Positions 49,525-60,389 are shown, counted from the first letter of the stretch. The stretch is DNA of 64,000 nucleotides from Euglena gracilis (GCA_039621445.1 CP154954.1:34011737-34075736), one strand, 5' to 3'. The notes: generated by a model from the letters alone, not told the origin. Numbers and translations are program-made.

Positions 49525-50889
49525 ATGCCTGCTGTCTCAACTGCCATCGTTAGGATGGTGGAGCCGGCGGATGGCTGCCCAGCTCTGAACCAAACTCTGG
49601 ATGTGCCAGCTGCCTTAACCGCCATCGCTAGGGTGGTGGAGCAGGCGGATGGCTTCCCAGCCCCGAACCAAACACGGGAAATGCCAGCTGCCCTAACCGC
49701 CATCGCTAGGGTGGTGGAGCCGGCAGATGGTTTTGCCGCCATGTACCAATCACTGGACAGCAACAGGTGGACTGAAACTGAACAAGACGGCACAGACATT
49801 ACAGTGCCACGGACATGCAATGACAGCCCACGTGTCATTGCCATGGTGCACATGGACCAGGACGACACCGAACAGACCGGTCCAGCACCAGATTACACAG
49901 AACTGGACGAAAACAACGAACCGTACTTCGACGAACAGGTGTTTGCACCACAAAACTGGTACCAACAGCCAGAAACGGACACTCAGAACGAACAAAACTG
50001 GCAAACTGCAACAGCACAGCAACCAGGAACCCAGAGTTTTGCACTGGTGGCGGTACGACAGAGCCCGGAACAACCAGACCACCTCCAGGGTGAAACTGAA
50101 ACTTCGTACCAGGAACCTTCGTACAGCTCGTACGAGATTCCACAGCCGGAACCACAGAACCAGAACACTGACTGGGACTGGTGGTCGAACTTTGCGTACG
50201 AAACTGGACAGCTGACCCAGGAATTTCAACAGTTCAGACACAAAACTGAACAGACGAATCAGCAAACGGCAGAAACACTGCAGCAGCTACAGCAAACAAC
50301 GACGGAATGGGTCAGCGAACTGCACGCAGCAGTCAACAGACAGGGTGAAGCACTCATGACAGAAATAAACGGCAGACACGAAGAACTGACGACAGTCCTG
50401 GCAACAACCCAAGCAAACATGGAACAGGTGACCGTCAACCAGAACAGACTGTACCAGGAACATTTCAACAGAATGTCACAGCAGATCACAGAAGTCAGGG
50501 AAATGTCTGGCTCACTGGGTGAAAAACTCAGGGAATTTCACAGTTTTCTGCAGATGGCAGGGGGAAACGCACAGAACCAGGGTGAACATTTGGTTGGTTT
50601 ACTACACCGACAGCGAGAAAACGAAAACACAACTGCAGAACTGCAACAGAGATTGGCTGTGGCAGAAGAACGGGTCGCAGGAATCACAGGCGGAGTCCAA
50701 ACGGTGAACAGCAAAGTGGACGAAACTGTGGCAACAGTGTCCAGAAAAGTTGAAAACCTCAGAGGCGAAATCAGCAGTGTGGTGGAAAGAATTCAGAAGG
50801 ACATGGGCAATGAAATCGGAAATCTGGCAGGACGGGTTCAGCAGCAGGAAAAAAAAACGACAAAAAAAAACAACCATTCAAAACTGTGA
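49525..50889 (+). pseudogene. gag: gag of element 2, N-terminal part
   Basis: Start at ATG 49525, equivalent to 1151 in element 1; the frame is open further upstream through the PBS, but that part is leader. It encodes the three 26-residue repeats (49525-49758), acidic Gln-rich sequence, and a coiled coil with LGEKLREFHSFLQ and AELQQRLAVAEERV. A net seven-base gain in the A-rich stretch at about 50848-50872 (AAAAAAAAACGACAAAAAAAAA) shifts the frame, and this piece ends at 50889. Confidence 0.82.
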
Positions 50890-53767
50890 TTACCTACACA
50901 AAAAACTGGTCGAACTGCAGAAAATCCCAGATCAGCAGCAGCAGATTACACAGCTGAACGAGGAAATCGGCAGACTGAAACGACAGGTGGAAACTCTGAC
51001 CTCCAACGAAGAAAAACACAAACAACGCACTGAACGCCTGAACCTGGAGGTCGGCAACCTGGGTGACAGGGTGGACGAAACAGCCCAAACGACTCAAAAC
51101 CTGCTGGGTGAACTACAAAAAGGGACCATTAAAACGGGAACACATGCCACATCTGAACATGCCAAATTGCTGGAAATGACACCTGCCATTGGCTCAATGA
51201 CAACCAGGGTCGGTCAACTGGAAGCAAAACTGGCTGGTCTGACAACAAAAACTGCAGAACGAGAAACACATGATAACGGCATCTGGCAGCATTTACATTC
51301 TCTGACCACGGAACTGCAAACACAGCAGAAACGGTGGACAGAACAGCTGGTGACCCTGGACAGAAAAATCAGTATGGTGACAAAAACGACTGAAAACCTG
51401 ACTGAAAAACTGGAAAGGCAAAACACCCAGCAAATCACAACCCCCAGCCCTAGCCTGGCTGAAATACCCAAACTTTTTGAAAATCTTTGCATTTCCTCTC
51501 GCCCAGCCTGCACAGGGGCCTTCGGGCCAGAGTCAGGGGCCAGCCCCCTGGCCAGTGGGCCTCCCTCGAGGACCCAGGCTGGACAGCCAGGGGCAGCCAC
51601 AACGGCCCAACGGACTGAACAACCCCCCCAGGGGGCAGACAGGGCCGCGGGCCAACGGGGATCGGGGACCCCACAACCCCAGAACCAGCCCCCACCAGCC
51701 CTGAGGGGCCAGCCCACGAGACAACACGGGACGGGGACCCTAGAACCCCAGGCCTGGCCAACGGGGATGGGGACCCCACAACCACTGGCCCAGCCACGGC
51801 CAGCCCTGAGGGGCCAGCCCGCAGGAAACCAAGGGACGGGGACCCCAGAACCCCAGGCCTGTCAAACGGGGACGGGGACCCCACAACCCCTGACTGGTAT
51901 GTTCAGCCAGAGCGGCCAGCAGTGGGGGGACGAAACACCACACCCAAAAATGGAAGGAGGAGCTGCAGCACTGGGGACCGTTAACTCGGCTTCCCTGGTG
52001 GGGCAGCTCATCCAGCAAGAACTAAAAACTGCCTTGACACCGTTAACTGCCCAACTGACCCGACAAACAGAACGACCGACTGCAGTCCCGATGAGCCCAA
52101 CACTCACGACAAACCCGACAAGCCCAGCACCACAGCCAACCCAGCCGACTCAGCAGACTCAACAGCCAGTGACGACGCAACAAAACCCACAGTCCCGGAC
52201 ACGGGGCTTGTTCATGTGGGCAGACGAAACAGAAACTCAGAACACAGCCACAACCTCCTGGGTGGGACCCCAGGTGGGGTCTACCCAAACTGCCATCCAC
52301 CACATAGGAGAGGAAACAGTGGTGGCACCCGTGGCAACGGCCCCGACAGCATCCTTCGGGCTGCTGCTGGGTCCAGTGGGCGCGGCAATGACCAAAGACC
52401 TGGTAAGACCAACATTGCAGGGGAATTTCGCAGATTTTGCCGTGAAATTTCCAATGTACCTGCAACGTGTGTCAGCCGGTCAGGGGTCCCTGACCGATGA
52501 CCTGAAACTGTCACTGCTGGAGGGCAGCCTGGACAGTGCCAGCAAACTGGAACTACAACGCAGACAGGAACGCGGTGAGAAAATAAAATACCAGGAATTT
52601 TGGAACTGGATGTGCCAGAAATACGGTGGAGACACACAATCAGCCATCAAAGACGAACTGAAAAACCTGAGACCAAAAACGGAAGGAAAACTGACACTGG
52701 AAGCGTGGAGGGAGTTTGAAGCCCATTTCAAACTCCTCTACAGCAGGCTGGAAAATCCATCAGAAGAAGACGCTTACAACCTGGTGGCTGAAAAAATGCC
52801 TGAAACGCAACGCAGAAGCTGCATCAGGGAACAGGACCGCAGAAATCAGGACAGACCGACACTGAAACTGAAAGGGGTCACGAACATTACAAACGTCCCA
52901 GATGCAACAACGGAAGACGTTCGTGCCCTGGTGGCAGCAACAGTGGGCACAGGTGAAAACCTTCAGGTGGCACGAGACGGAAAAAACTTCAGGATCCAAC
53001 TGCACAGCAGCAGAGCTGCTGAACTGCTCCTGATGAAAAACGGTTCAACGCTGCTGACTGGACATAAACCCCACTTCACACAGGTGCAGGCAAGACTGAC
53101 TCTGGATGAACTGTTCCAACGTGTGGAAACCGAACTCAGGTGCCAACAACAGTCAGACTCCCTGGGTAGGGGGTACAACGGCTGGCAGAACCAACCTCGT
53201 GAAAACAGATCACGGTCAATGGACCGCAGGGGTTACGTCAGGGAAGTCAACGAGGAGGAGAAAACAAAATCCAGAAGTCGGACACCACCTTCCAGATCCC
53301 GACCTAACTCCCCTGGACCTCGAACCCCAACACCTGAAAACCCCAGACCCCCTTCTCCACGCCAGCAGGTGACCATGCAAGTTTCAGAACAGCCTGGCCA
53401 GGGACGGTACACCAACTGGTCAGACTGGGGACAAAACGACTGGGGCAAAGGCAAAGGAAAGGGGAAAGGTCAAAACTGGGGTTCAACCAAAAACTGGAAC
53501 CAGAACCAGAACTGGAATCAGAATTACGGCAAAGGCTACAATTCAGGAAAGGGATACAACTCTGGGAAAGGATACGATTCTGGGAAGGGGAGCGGGAAAG
53601 GAAAAGGCAAAGGGCAGCCACAGCCACAGCCAGCAGCAACAAAAACGGAACCACAGCCACAGCAAACCAACTCACAGGAGCCAGCCATCCAGCGGCAGGG
53701 ACAGCCAAAGGCAGAAGCATCTTCCAGCAATCGCTGGCAGCCAGTTCAAAACGCAGAACGGAAGTGA
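50873..53767 (+). pseudogene. gag: gag of element 2, coiled coil, capsid-like domain and GK-rich tail
   Basis: After the shift one frame runs to TGA 53765-53767, longer than anything in element 1. It holds the rest of the coiled coil to about 51470; a Pro/Gly/Gln low-complexity region (51500-51900, GTGTPQP-like units); a capsid-like helical domain (about 52385-53150); an SR/PP-rich stretch (SRSRTPPSRSRP); and a tail of W-G-Q, GKGKGKGKG, NQNWNQN and GKGY(N/D)S units (53400-53620). No zinc knuckle is present. Read with the first part, Gag would be about 1,400 residues, very long for Ty3/gypsy. The basic, aromatic, Gly-rich tail is the best candidate for RNA binding. Confidence 0.82.
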
Positions 53768-54033
53768 AGGGGCTGCGGCCTGAGGGTAGGGGACGAGAGG
53801 GGCGACTCTCTGCAGACACAACCGAAACAACAAAACAAAACAAGGGAACCAGGTCCAGAGCCGCAGCAGTCATACACACTGGGTAAGGGAGGTAAGAAAA
53901 AATCCCAAAAGAAAAACATCCTGACAAAAAATTACTCCACAGCCCAGAACCGAAACGGGAACAGGTCAGCTGCAGGTTCGGCAGAGCAGCTTCACGGTGG
54001 GTGTCTGAAAACTACCACGTGAAGGAAGAAAAA
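53768..54033 (+). other. gag-pol spacer of element 2
   Basis: Conserved counterpart of 5370-5636, including the donor-like GGGTAAGGGAGGTAAG at 53881-53896. The pol frame is open back to a TAA at 53893-53895 but has no ATG before 54034. Pol therefore either starts at 54034 or is joined to gag by splicing or another mechanism. Confidence 0.5.
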
Positions 54034-56139
54034 ATGACAGAAATTCTCTCACACTTCGGGGTCCAGCCCCAGCTGGACGCCTTTGCAACGGAAAAAAACA
54101 AAAGATTCCCGCAGTGGTGGGGATCTGGCAGCCCTGAGGGCACAGACGCATTTGAAAAAGCCTGGCACGGAAAACTGCTGTGGATGAACCCACCATTCAG
54201 CAAAATTTCACAGGTGGTGAGAAAAATTCAAACAGACGAGGCCCATGCACTCCTCATGGTACCCAGATGGGTTCACAGAAAGTGGTACGGAGAAATCAAA
54301 AAACTGGCAGTGATGTCAATGTTCATCCCAGCGGGAACAAAACTGTTCGGACAGGGTGACAAGAACTGCAGGAATACACCGTGGCATGTGGAAGTGTTTT
54401 TGGTATGCGGACACAAAACACGGTGCAAGTACCTACCAGGTTTCCACAAACATTTCACCCCCCTACACCCGACATCCAAGGTGAGGTTCGGCACAGCCCA
54501 CGAGTACCCGCCAGTGGAGGACGATGTGGAGGGTGGTGAACAAAAAACCGACTTGGGGACAGAAAAACCACAGAAACACATCAGAAAACTGCAGGAGGCA
54601 GCCACAGCGACACCAGAACGGGCCACAGCAGAAAAACCAAAACCAAAAATGCTGGACCTGTTCTGTGGAACAAAATCGGTCAGCAAGGTGTATGAAAAAA
54701 TGGGTTTCCAGGTGGTGACGGTGGACTCAGACCCCAGATGGAAAGCGGATTACCAGGTGGACGTACTGGACTGGGACTTCAGAAAACATTTCAAACCTGG
54801 TGAATTCCACACGGTGGTGTGTGGAGTTCCCTGCACAGAATTCAGCATTGCCCTGACGACAAGACCCAGAAACTTGGAAAAGGGAGACAGCCTTGCAAAG
54901 AAAGCCCTGGAAATTGTGGAATTTCTGCAGCCGCAGAAATGGTGGTTGGAAAACCCAAGGTACGGATACCTGGGAAAACGAGATTACATGGAACCGTACC
55001 CGTACATTGACGTGGATTACTGTCAATACACAGACTGGGGTTACAAAAAACCAACACGAATCTGGGGCAGCCCTGACATCCTGCAGGTACCAGCAAAACG
55101 GTGTGACGGAAAAACCTGCAAGAACCTTGACCCGAACGGTGGTGGTCAACTGGTGAAACTCAGCAACAAACACAACATTTCGGCCTTCAAAAAATTCAGG
55201 ATCCCAGAACAACTGATTCAGGACCTGGCGGGGTTCCACGAACGGCTACGTCAAACCAGCCAAGCCCAGGCCGCGCAGCAACAACCGCTGCAGCAGCCCA
55301 GCCCTGCCCAGACTGCACGACAAAACATGCTCTCACAGCCCAGCCCAGAACTGACAGGTGGACAGCCAAACTCTGATTCAACTGACAAAACAGAACCAGA
55401 CCAAAACATTCGGCTTCCAAAACGACTGCGTGAACCGGTGTTAAAACTCCTGCTGGGGCAGGTCATCAGCAGAAAGAAAGCAAAACAACTCCTCATCGAA
55501 GTCCGTGCTGTGTTGCCGGATGGCAAAAAAATGTTCCTACAGGCCCTGATCGACACGGGAGCACAGGCAAACCTGGTGAAAAAGAACCTGATTCCCCAAC
55601 AAAACTTCAGACGTTCACAAAAACCCTTGGCCCTGATCACAGCAGACGGAACAAGGATGGAAGGAGGACTACACGAAGTCACACTGGAACTGCAGTTTTC
55701 ATCACGGGTGCACAACACGGACAGAACAAGGGAGTGGTACACCATTGGAACATTCCATGACGCCGACATCCAAGTGGATGCCATCCTCGGATATCCGTGG
55801 ATGGAACAACACCAACTGGGGGTTTTCCCACACCTACAATCACTAGCCCTCATAGGTGAACCACTGCGGCTGCTGTCCAGTTGGCACCAGCTGAAGGAAC
55901 AAAAACACAGGGAACGAAAAATACACCAACTTCAGAAAAACATTTCAGAGGTTCGAGCAATGAATTTGCAGATTCCTGCTGAAGCGGGCCAGGACGAGGA
56001 AATACTGTTTGAAGACGAAACAACACTGGAAACTCTGGCAAGACAACTTCAGAAATCGGCAAAGAAATCTGACAGGGTTCACGGTGTTGTGGTGCAGAAG
56101 GACAGGAAACACAAGGCGAAAAGGTGGCAGAACTGGTGA
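54034..56139 (+). CDS. pol part 1: adenine-MTase-like domain, cytosine-C5-type methyltransferase and aspartic protease in one open frame
   Basis: An uninterrupted 701-codon frame. Start chosen at ATG 54034; the GTG at 54001 is not a eukaryotic start. Domain 1 (about residues 5-150) is Dam/DIRS-like: LDAFATEKN, TDAFEKAW, NPPF at residues 52-55, MVPRWVHRKWYG. Domain 2 (about 200-385) is a compact C5-methyltransferase: motif I MLDLFCGTKS from residue 206, VVTVDSD, motif IV VVCGVPCTEFS with candidate nucleophile Cys267, ENP at 306-308 and TRIW at 341-344. No separate target-recognition domain is visible, as in small phage or algal-virus enzymes, unlike host DNMTs. After a Gln/Pro linker comes a retropepsin-like protease with IDTGA (Asp507) and ILGYPWM. 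Relative to element 1 a four-base loss near 56090 ends the frame just after the protease linker. Methyltransferase activity is inferred from motifs only. Confidence 0.85.
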   Translation: MTEILSHFGVQPQLDAFATEKNKRFPQWWGSGSPEGTDAFEKAWHGKLLWMNPPFSKISQVVRKIQTDEAHALLMVPRWVHRKWYGEIKKLAVMSMFIPAGTKLFGQGDKNCRNTPWHVEVFLVCGHKTRCKYLPGFHKHFTPLHPTSKVRFGTAHEYPPVEDDVEGGEQKTDLGTEKPQKHIRKLQEAATATPERATAEKPKPKMLDLFCGTKSVSKVYEKMGFQVVTVDSDPRWKADYQVDVLDWDFRKHFKPGEFHTVVCGVPCTEFSIALTTRPRNLEKGDSLAKKALEIVEFLQPQKWWLENPRYGYLGKRDYMEPYPYIDVDYCQYTDWGYKKPTRIWGSPDILQVPAKRCDGKTCKNLDPNGGGQLVKLSNKHNISAFKKFRIPEQLIQDLAGFHERLRQTSQAQAAQQQPLQQPSPAQTARQNMLSQPSPELTGGQPNSDSTDKTEPDQNIRLPKRLREPVLKLLLGQVISRKKAKQLLIEVRAVLPDGKKMFLQALIDTGAQANLVKKNLIPQQNFRRSQKPLALITADGTRMEGGLHEVTLELQFSSRVHNTDRTREWYTIGTFHDADIQVDAILGYPWMEQHQLGVFPHLQSLALIGEPLRLLSSWHQLKEQKHRERKIHQLQKNISEVRAMNLQIPAEAGQDEEILFEDETTLETLARQLQKSAKKSDRVHGVVVQKDRKHKAKRWQNW

Positions 56140-56792
56140 AAAAACTGCGGCAGGACTATGAAGGAGTGGTCCTGCGGGACAAAATCTTCCCAGACCCCCC
56201 AGAACGCGGACCACTAGGTTATGGGAAAATCGAACTGAAACCTGGAACAGTGGCGAAAAAACAAAGACCCATCCACATGACAGGAGAACGCCGACAGGCA
56301 CTCATCGACATGGTGGACGAATGGGTTAGGGACCTGAAAGTGGAAGACGGGAGGAGTGACTGGTCCAGCCCCACGTTCGTGGTGGCCAAAAAGGGTGGAA
56401 AATGGAGAGGGGTGGTGGATTTCAGAGCACTGAACGAGGCAACAATCACAGACGCCCATCCCCTCCCTAGGATAGAAGACATCCTAGTTCAACAAGGACA
56501 ACGGGCCCTGTACAGTGTACTGGACCTGAAAGACGCCTTCCACCAGGTGCCACTGAGATCAGAGTCCAGACCTTACACCTGCTGCAGCACACCTAAGGGA
56601 ACAAAACAGTGGAGAGTGGTGGTCATGGGAATGAAGAACGGGGTACCGATTTTCCAGAGGGTGATCGAGTACAGCCTGGAGGAGGTACAGGACATTGCAA
56701 ATCCCTACGTGGACGACATCATCGTAGGAACCATGTGGCAGGGAACTGAAGACAAACCCTCGAACAACACGACAAGGACATCAGAAGGGTGA
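56124..56792 (+). pseudogene. pol: Reverse transcriptase, fingers and palm, element 2
   Basis: Continues pol in a new frame after the four-base loss near 56090; the ATG at 56124 is probably not an initiation site. It encodes DWSSPTFVVAKKGG, VVDFRALNEATITDAHPLPR, LYSVLDLKDAFHQVPL, MGMKNGVPIFQR and the catalytic YVDD at 56706-56717. The stretch CTCCC...GGTATAG-free linker seen in many cellular genes is absent; this is a straightforward Ty3/gypsy RT. A lost A in GACAAACCC near 56755 (element 1 has GACAAAACCC) shifts the frame and the piece ends at 56792. Confidence 0.87.
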
Positions 56793-58114
56793 TGGAGGCA
56801 CTGAAAAAACAGCAACACGTGGCAGACATCAAGAAATGCAAATTTTTCGTGAAAGAGGTGGAATTCTGTGGACACGTACTCGGTGGTGGACAACAAAAAC
56901 CTGCACCTGGGAAATTGATGGCCTTGGAAAAATGGGAGGAACCCAAAACGGTCACAGCCCTGCGGGCATTCCTGGGATTCACAAACTACTACGCCTCATA
57001 CATCCCAGGATACGCAGAATTGGCTGCAGACCTGATGGAAAAACTGAAGGTAAAAAAAGGACAGGGGAAGAAAGGAAGCCTGACACCTGTGTTTTTCGGT
57101 GAAAAGGAAAGAACAGCCTTCCAGACCATCAAAGAAAAACTGCTGGGAAGCCTGAAACTGCAAACAGTGAACCCAGACAAACCGTTCATACTCAGGGTGG
57201 ATGCAAGTGGCAGAGCCGTAGGTGCGGCTCTGGAACAATTTGCGGAGGACAATGAAGAAAAACCAGACCCAACAACAGCCATGACCAAAAAAACAGTACC
57301 CGTAGCTTTCTGTTCACGAAAACTGACACCTGGGCAGGTTCGCTCGTGGTCTCCTAGGGAGAAGGAGACCTACGCAGTGATCCTGGCCCTGCAAAAATGG
57401 GCTTCCTGGATAGGAATGCAACCGGTACTGGTGTTGACGGACCACAAGTCCATTGAGGCATGGGCAACGGAGGCGCTGGACACCCCCAGTGGACCAGCTG
57501 GACGTAGGGCTAGGTGGCACGAACTGCTTTCGCGGTTCGACATAACCGTTGCATACGTACCTGGCAAAGACAACACGGTCGCCGATGCCTTGAGTAGGTG
57601 GGCCTACCCCGCCTCACAGGCATTCGCCGACGTGAGTATCCACGGGAGTGAGGAGGACGACCGACTCATGAAAGAAATCATCAAACAGGAGGAAAAGGAA
57701 CAGAAAACTTGTATGGTGATCAACGTGCAAGACCTGACACAGGCACAAAAACAACTTCAAGAACCCGTCACTGTGGCCGTCACAACAAGGGGGGGAGCCA
57801 AAACGGGTGAAGATTCGCCCACAGTGCCTGGTTCAACGGAAAACGGTGACACCCCTCAAAAAATTTCAAAAACACCTCAAAAACCTGCAAAAACGACAAA
57901 GAAATGGGTTGTGAAGGAAACGACTGTGGTGGAACCAAGCAAAAAACTGGCTGAGGCAACCCCAAGGGAGACCACGGATGAGGCGGGAAACCTGAGCCGA
58001 CCAGACCAACCAAAAAACAAAACCCCAGAAAATTCAAACACGGCCGAGGGACCATCCACTGAGGAAGACCCACCAAGGCGAAGACCCCTGGAAGAGGACC
58101 TGTGGAACCCCTAA
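56760..58114 (+). pseudogene. pol: RT thumb, RNase H and linker, element 2
   Basis: The frame resumes with the RT thumb (FFVKEVEFCGHVLG), connection (TALRAFLGFTNYY), and a complete RNase H: the aspartate codon at 57200-57202 (LRVDASG), ETYAVILALQKW, LTDHKSIEAWA and DNTVADALSRW. Here RNase H is uninterrupted, unlike in element 1. The Thr/Pro/Lys linker follows. A lost C in GAGGACCTGTGG near 58098 (element 1 has GAGGACCCTGTGG) leads to the stop at 58114. Confidence 0.87.
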
Positions 58115-58164
58115 CAACAACAGACTCAACAAAGCAACAGGACGCGCAAGGTGCGTCATCCTGA

Positions 58165-58710
58165 ACGGGGACACCCGTTGGACCTCCATCAAGGGGAGTG
58201 CACTCCCCGGAGCTTCAACAGGGGGAACCGAAAGGGGTGATGGACAGGGAATGGAAGAACGAGTACGAAAGTTGCCCAAAGTGGGGACCTGTGCTCAAGG
58301 ACCTGAAGGGAACAGGGTTCAAAAACTGGCCTGACGGGTACCGATTCGACAACGGCAGGCTCTACAAAAACGCACTCCTGTGTGTACCAGGTGGGTTGAC
58401 TGGAAACGTAATTCGGGAACGTCACGAAACAGCCGGGCACCCAGGGTCAGCCCGACTGTGGGACCAGATGAGAAGGTGGTTTGCGTTTGCGGACCACCAG
58501 GATGCAAAAAAACTGACAGGCAAAAAGATGACCATGTGTGAAACCTGCCAAGCCACAGAACCCAGCCACCTACCATACAAGTGCCCCATTGAACCGACAC
58601 CAATTCCTGCACACCTGATGGACAGTGTTGCCATCGACTTGTTCTCACTTCCTGAAACGACCTTTGAAGAGAAAAATACGACACGTTGGCGTTGTGTGTG
58701 GACAGGCTGA
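58165..58710 (+). pseudogene. pol: Integrase zinc-binding domain and first catalytic Asp, element 2
   Basis: In the proper frame a TGA at 58162-58164 precedes this piece. It encodes LYKNALLCVPGG, an HHCC domain (RHETAGH and CETC) and SVAIDLFSLPE with the first catalytic Asp at 58636-58638. A lost A in GAAAAATACG near 58671-58676 (element 1 has GAAAAAATATG) shifts the frame; the piece stops at 58710. Confidence 0.85.
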
Positions 58711-59534
58711 GTGGATGGATGGTTGCAACCCCCCACCTGGCCAAGGGACTCACGGCAGAAAAGGTTGGAAAGGACATGTACAAACAGTGGGGAATTTTTG
58801 GGATACCCTCGGTGGTGAGCTCCGACCGGGGCTCCCACTTCACAGCCGGTTGGTGGAAAACACTGTGTGCTGCCCACGGGGTCCGTGTGGCGTACGGGCA
58901 GGCATACCACCACCAAGCCAACGGACGGGCTGAGGTAGCGGGTCAACAAGTCCTCCGAAAACTGGCAAAACTGGCTGCTGAGAAAGGGGTACCCTGGGTT
59001 GAACTCCTACCGAACGCCTTGAGGGCCCTACACGACGTCCCAGGTGAAACGGGATTGTCACCGTACGAAATTGTGTTTGGCATGCACAGACCGTTGGCGG
59101 GATTGCCATACCAACCACAAAAGGAAGCGGAAGGGGCCACAACGTTCTTGGAAAGGATGAAAGAACAAGACCAGTGGGTGAGCCTGGTCCTGAACGAAAA
59201 ACAACGTGAACGGGCTGAATCGGTGAACCAAAAACGCAGAGAACCACCTGTCTTGGAAATCGGTTCCAAAGTCTGGTATCAACCCGAAAAACAACCTGGC
59301 ACCGACAAACTCGAACCGAAGTGGAAATGGCCTGCAGTGGTGTTGGAAAGAGTGGGACAACACTCCTACGTGGTGGAACTTCGACCTGGTAACCGACAAC
59401 CTGCCCACCGTTCACAACTCAAACCCCACGTGGAGGACTTCTACAACACAACCCTGTTCCCCTCTACTTTTGGTCGGGCAAGGCACAGGAGTTGGAGGTC
59501 GGACCTGACGAGTGGGAGGTTGAAAAAGTTCTGA
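58677..59534 (+). pseudogene. pol: Integrase catalytic core and C-terminus, element 2
   Basis: Carries the second Asp at 58824-58826 (VVSSDRGSHF) and the Glu at 58932-58934 (NGRAEVAG), with DD35E spacing, then the C-terminal part with KVWYQPEKQPG and HRSQLKPHVED. A one-base loss near 59450-59456 relative to element 1 puts the last 25 codons out of frame, so the natural fusion to the chromodomain is lost here by frameshift, not by a stop codon. Confidence 0.86.
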
Positions 59535-59716
59535 ACCACCGCAGAAAAGACGGAAAACTCCAATTTTTGATTCAGTGGAAAAACTGGGACCCGTCGGACA
59601 CTCAATGGGAACCCCTGAACCATTTCTTCCTCCGAACAAACAAAGATGTGGTCCAATATTGCAAGAAACGGGACCTGGCTGTGGATGTGAGAGAGTTGCT
59701 TGATGGGATGGAGTGA
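59460..59716 (+). pseudogene. Chromodomain, element 2
   Basis: In its own frame the sequence reads through TGG at 59471-59473 (TAG in element 1) into VGPDEWEVEKVLNHR and LIQWKNWDPSDTQWEP. The three putative cage tryptophans (59513, 59576, 59585) are kept. It ends TGA at 59714-59716. Comparison of the two copies indicates that integrase and chromodomain were one protein in the ancestor. Confidence 0.87.
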
Positions 59717-59891
59717 CGCAAGTCGCATACCCCTGCACTCCCTCACAGATGCCGCCACGTCGCCACCCCCAACGACCCCGTCGCCAACCCCAACCCTACC
59801 ACCCACACAAACCTCGACCAGCCCCCTTCACCATCTCCACCATACTACCCCCACCCCTACGTGCCCTTGAGGCCCAACTTCCTTCCCCCCT

Positions 59892-60389
59892 GTGCCTCCG
59901 AACTTCAACACCAACGCAAACGAGGCCACCCCCACCACCATACCGCCCCCCACCGCCATACCAACCCCCACAACAACCCTCACCTCAACCCCCTCACAAG
60001 CCCCCACAGCCACCCCCACAGCGGAGCCCCAGCCCGAACCCCCCGCAGCTGGAGCCACCGAGCCCTCCGCGGAGGCGGAGACGCTCAGTCTGCTCCAGCC
60101 CGGGCAGTCTCCGGGGGGTATAGCTGCCCCTGGACAGCCCCCCCGCAACTCCCCCCCGCAGTCCACGACCCCCCTCACCGCAGCCCAAGCCCCCCACCGA
60201 CGACAACCTCCCCAAGAAACAGTGGTGGGTAGCGGAGCTGCTGGACCTGTGACGGGTGAACCCCCCTCCCCTGCAAGGCGCGGGTGCCCCCACGGGCCCC
60301 GCCAGTATACCCAGAGCCTTGCGGTGGGACCCGAAAACAACCTGAAAGAGACTTCACGACCGAGATTCCGAGCTGATTTACAACCCTGA
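59892..60389 (+). CDS. Possible extra Pro/Thr-rich ORF downstream of the chromodomain
   Basis: A 165-codon frame starting at ATG 59892, inside a C-rich stretch absent from element 1. The product is low-complexity (TPTTTLTSTPSQAPTATPT) for two thirds, then has a more varied C-terminal third (CPHGPRQYTQSLAVGPENN, then a basic end). Overlapping frames (59713-60123, 59861-60232) are also open because of the skewed composition, so openness is weak evidence. It may be a spacer rather than a gene. I recognise no family. Confidence 0.3.
   Translation: MPPNFNTNANEATPTTIPPPTAIPTPTTTLTSTPSQAPTATPTAEPQPEPPAAGATEPSAEAETLSLLQPGQSPGGIAAPGQPPRNSPPQSTTPLTAAQAPHRRQPPQETVVGSGAAGPVTGEPPSPARRGCPHGPRQYTQSLAVGPENNLKETSRPRFRADLQP

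Noticed and set aside
54034-56139. DIRS-type element because of the Dam-like domain
   Set aside because: The element has direct LTRs, a primer-binding site, a protease, a DD35E integrase and a chromodomain. No tyrosine recombinase or split terminal repeats are visible.
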